Source: Thalassobius sp047123305 (GTDB lineage: Bacteria; Pseudomonadota; Alphaproteobacteria; Rhodobacterales; Rhodobacteraceae). From it: DNA of 64,000 nt. The notes beneath the pieces are model-generated. The model worked only from the letters and a program-made list of their open reading frames with translations, made no database searches and was not told the origin of the DNA. The DNA lies in the NCBI RefSeq assembly GCF_047123305.1, contig NZ_CP138918.1:2170001-2234000 (forward strand). Reading direction: 5' to 3'. Shown here piece after piece: positions 61,674 through 64,000 of this stretch. The translations under genes were made by a program, and so were the position numbers. Within the stretch, counting starts at the first letter, position 1; each line of letters begins with the position of its first letter.

Positions 61674-62007
61674 TCTGTGTCCTTTCGTGAAATCGTGGCA
61701 GCACGTGGGTGCTACGGGCGGAAATTGCCGTAGGGAAAGCTTACAACGGAGGCGCGGTTTGAGAAGGTGGGATTTGGTGACAAATCCTGACATCTGCACA
61801 GTAAAACAAGGGGTATTCGACTATTTGGCGCGTTTCTGCGGCTGCCAATCGGCCTGTGGTTGATGAAACCCAGCTTGGTTGCGCCGATCTAATCCGGGTA
61901 GCGAATCCCTTTTGACACCGGCCGGGGCGTTGTGGGAATTGCGGTCTTTTCATGCGGTTAAGAACCGCTACTCTGCGGAGCAATTCTGGTGCTTTCGGGG
62001 AAATGCA
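61674..62007. other. Divergent intergenic region at the right edge of the protease cluster
   Basis: This 334-base gap separates the CHAT partner gene from the flavoprotein gene. It contains a perfect hairpin (61770-61787), GGATTTG-GTGA-CAAATCC, about 97 bases upstream of the secreted-protein start. No gene is seen. The AT content is higher between 61765 and 61830, as expected for promoters. Confidence 0.5.
61770..61787. promoter_or_regulatory. Inverted repeat upstream of the CHAT-partner gene
   Basis: A 7-4-7 perfect dyad, GGATTTG / CAAATCC. It is at a position suited to a regulator of the minus-strand CHAT module or of the divergent flavoprotein. No matching sequence was found upstream of the left module. 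Confidence 0.4.
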
Positions 62008-63276
62008 ATGTTGAACGGGGCGGAACAGTCGGGCGGGGCCAAAACCGTTGCCATTGTGGGTGCTGGTATCGTGGGGGTCTCCACCGCGATCTGGGCGCAG
62101 CGGGCGGGACACCGGGTGATCCTGATCGACCGCGACGGGCCAGCGGCGGGCACATCCTTTGGCAACGCCGGGCTCTTGGCCTCTTCGGCGGTGGTGCCTG
62201 TGACCACGCCGGACCTCTGGACCAAAGCGCCGGGGATGGTGTTGCGCCCGGACAGCCCGCTGTTTCTGCGTTGGTCCTACCTGCCGAAAATCGCCCCCTG
62301 GCTCTTGCGGTTCATGTCCCATGCCACCGACACCAAGACGCGCGCGGCGGCAAAAGCGCTGTTTCCGATCATTGGCGACAGTCTGGCCGATCATCAGGCG
62401 CTGGCGGCGGGGACCGGTGCAGAGCCGTGGATCGTGCCGACGGACTACATGTATTACTACGGCTCCCGTGCCGCCTATGAGGCAGGGCGCTACAGCTGGG
62501 ACATCAAAACCGGCCTTGGCTTCCATCCCACTGAATATGAAGGCGCGGCTTTGGCGGGTTATGATCCGATCTTTGCTGGAAAAGACGGCCTTGGCGCGGT
62601 TGTGCCGGATCATGGCCGGATCAGCGATCCCGGCGCCTATGTGAAGGCGCTGGCGGATCATGTGGTTGCGGCAGGTGGGGTCCTGCGGATCGGTGCGGTT
62701 GAGGCTGTGCTGCGGGAAGGCGGCAAGGTCACGGGGCTGCGCCTGGGCGGCGAAACTCTGGCCTGTGATGCGATGGTGCTGACGGCAGGTGCCTGGTCCG
62801 GACCCCTGGCCAAAGATCTGGGGCTTGCCCTGCCGCTGGAAACGGAGCGCGGCTACCATATCGAACTGTGGAACCCTTCGAAGATGCCGAAAGGGCCGGT
62901 CATGGTTTCTGCCGGGTCCTTTGTGATGACCCCGATGGAGGGGCGGTTGCGGCTGGCGGGCATTGTCGAGCTGGGCGGGCTGAAGGCGGGACCGTCCGAG
63001 GCCCCGTTCAAGCTGCTGCGCCGCCATCTGGCGCAGGTGCTGCCGGATCTCACCTGGGACGAAGAGACCGAGTGGATGGGCCATCGCCCCACCTTAAGCG
63101 ATTCCGTGCCGGTGATCGGCGCGGTGCCGGGGGTGGAAGGCGCCTATATGGGGCTGGGCCATCAACATATCGGGCTGACGGGCGGGGCCAAAACCGGCCG
63201 GTTGCTGGCGCAAATGCTGTCGGGCCAGACCCCCAATCTGGATATGGCGCCCTATCGGCCGGACAGGTTCCACTAA
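62008..63276 (+). CDS. FAD-dependent D-amino-acid dehydrogenase-like oxidoreductase
   Basis: This 422-residue enzyme is of the DadA/DAO family. The FAD motif is VAIVGAGIVGVSTAIWAQRAGH (about 14-35), and GTSFGNAGLLASSAVVP and a C-terminal GLGHQHIGLTGGAKTGRL are typical of D-amino-acid dehydrogenase small subunits. MLNGAEQSGG is taken as start; the frame is open upstream without a convincing start. A PxpA gene follows 71 bases later, so both may serve amino-acid or 5-oxoproline turnover. Confidence 0.86.
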   Translation: MLNGAEQSGGAKTVAIVGAGIVGVSTAIWAQRAGHRVILIDRDGPAAGTSFGNAGLLASSAVVPVTTPDLWTKAPGMVLRPDSPLFLRWSYLPKIAPWLLRFMSHATDTKTRAAAKALFPIIGDSLADHQALAAGTGAEPWIVPTDYMYYYGSRAAYEAGRYSWDIKTGLGFHPTEYEGAALAGYDPIFAGKDGLGAVVPDHGRISDPGAYVKALADHVVAAGGVLRIGAVEAVLREGGKVTGLRLGGETLACDAMVLTAGAWSGPLAKDLGLALPLETERGYHIELWNPSKMPKGPVMVSAGSFVMTPMEGRLRLAGIVELGGLKAGPSEAPFKLLRRHLAQVLPDLTWDEETEWMGHRPTLSDSVPVIGAVPGVEGAYMGLGHQHIGLTGGAKTGRLLAQMLSGQTPNLDMAPYRPDRFH

Positions 63277-63347
63277 AGCCACATCCGCCAATTGCACTGG
63301 CCCACATAGCCTGTCACAACGGGGGCACATCAATCTAGGAGGGAGCC

Positions 63348-64000
63348 ATGGGGCTGACTGTCGATCTGAACGCGGATATGGGCGAAAGCTATGGCGCCTG
63401 GAGCCTGGGCGATGACTCGGCGCTGCTGGGGATTGTAACCTCGGCCAATGTGGCCTGCGGGTTTCACGCCGGTGACCCCGATGTGATGTTGCAGACTATG
63501 AAACTGGCCGCAGCCAATGGCGTTGGCATCGGCGCACATCCCGGGTTTGACGACCTTCGCGGCTTTGGCCGCTACCGGATGCAGGTGCCCCATGCCACGC
63601 TGGCCAATCAGGTGCGCTATCAGATCGGCGCCGCACAGGCGATGGCGCGGGCCGCCGGCAGCGAAGTGCGCCATCTGAAACTACATGGCGCGCTGGCCAA
63701 TATGTGTTCCGAAGACCAGGCGATGGCGCGCGCCTGCTACGAGGCCGCCCTGTCGGTGGCGCCGGACATCATCATCATGGTGCTGGCCGCAACCGCGCAG
63801 CAACGCGCCGTGGAAGAGCTGGGTGCAAAATTCGTGGGCGAGATCTTTGCCGACCGCGCCTACAATGACGATGCCACGCTGGTTGACCGCTCCAAACCCG
63901 GCGCGGTGATCCATGACGCGAACATCGCCGGCCCCCGCATTGCCGAGATGGTCAAGGCAGGGGCGATCATCACCGAAAGCGGCAAACATATCGAAACCCA
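63348..64000 (+). CDS. pxpA: 5-oxoprolinase subunit A (LamB/YcsF family), 3' truncated
   Basis: The protein starts MGLTVDLNADMGESYGAW, the PxpA signature, and continues with NVACGFHAGDP, IGAHPGFDDLRGFGRYRM and HLKLHGALANM. PxpA works with PxpB and PxpC to open 5-oxoproline to glutamate with ATP. GGAGGGAGCC precedes the ATG. The frame is open to the window end after about 217 codons, out of a usual length near 250, so the gene is cut and pxpB/pxpC are likely to follow. Confidence 0.93.
   Translation, partial: MGLTVDLNADMGESYGAWSLGDDSALLGIVTSANVACGFHAGDPDVMLQTMKLAAANGVGIGAHPGFDDLRGFGRYRMQVPHATLANQVRYQIGAAQAMARAAGSEVRHLKLHGALANMCSEDQAMARACYEAALSVAPDIIIMVLAATAQQRAVEELGAKFVGEIFADRAYNDDATLVDRSKPGAVIHDANIAGPRIAEMVKAGAIITESGKHIET

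Overview
The window looks like chromosomal DNA of a Rhodobacteraceae (Roseobacter-group) alphaproteobacterium. The basis is GC-rich coding, gene content (two LivFGHM-type ABC cassettes tied to acyl-CoA pathways, a three-subunit Tat-exported formate dehydrogenase, CueR/CopA) and short operons with 1-20 base overlaps. No rRNA, tRNA, CRISPR array, insertion sequence or phage gene was seen. The first and last genes are cut by the window ends. All functions are read from motifs and architecture; no database search was run.

Region 1 (1-14.3 kb) is a respiratory formate dehydrogenase locus with its maturation genes. It holds a TorD-like chaperone, a small Tat-leader protein, the alpha, beta and gamma subunits, a WD40-cytochrome c fusion and a 41-residue membrane peptide. 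A two-component pair follows; its NtrC-type regulator lacks the sigma-54 GAFTGA loop. Next come a TusA-like protein, FdhD, MobA, MobB and MoeA. Region 2 (14.4-17.8 kb) is copper export: copZ and copA-cueR diverge, and each has its own CueR-type promoter with a 19-bp spacer.

Region 3 (17.8-34.4 kb, mostly minus strand) starts with a serine hydrolase of the class C beta-lactamase fold. It continues with a CoA-dependent aromatic pathway of the 2-aminobenzoyl-CoA type: a fused monooxygenase/old-yellow-enzyme protein, SDR, MarR regulator, enoyl-CoA hydratase, acyl-CoA dehydrogenase, aryl-CoA ligase, Liv-type importer, thioesterase and RidA. A nitronate monooxygenase-like gene and an alpha-methylacyl-CoA racemase-like gene follow. 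Region 4 (34.7-44.6 kb) is a second Liv importer with a long-chain-type acyl-CoA ligase and acyl-CoA dehydrogenase, then a P-loop protein, a Dabb protein and PurU.

Region 5 (45.0-61.7 kb) is the most unusual part. It is a cluster of predicted exported proteins rich in proteases: two caspase-like (C14) proteins, one CHAT protease, an HtrA-like protease with two PDZ domains, a chymotrypsin-fold zymogen, a patatin-like lipoprotein, a 920-residue helical-repeat protein and an OmpR/EnvZ-type two-component system. On both flanks a small secreted protein with a shared Cys-containing C-terminal domain is paired, in the same order on the minus strand, with a caspase-fold protease (C14 on the left, CHAT on the right). 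I propose an envelope-located, signal-controlled proteolytic cascade. I know of no described system with this composition, but novelty has not been tested.

Region 6 (61.9-64 kb) holds a D-amino-acid dehydrogenase-like flavoprotein and the start of a 5-oxoprolinase subunit A (PxpA) gene.
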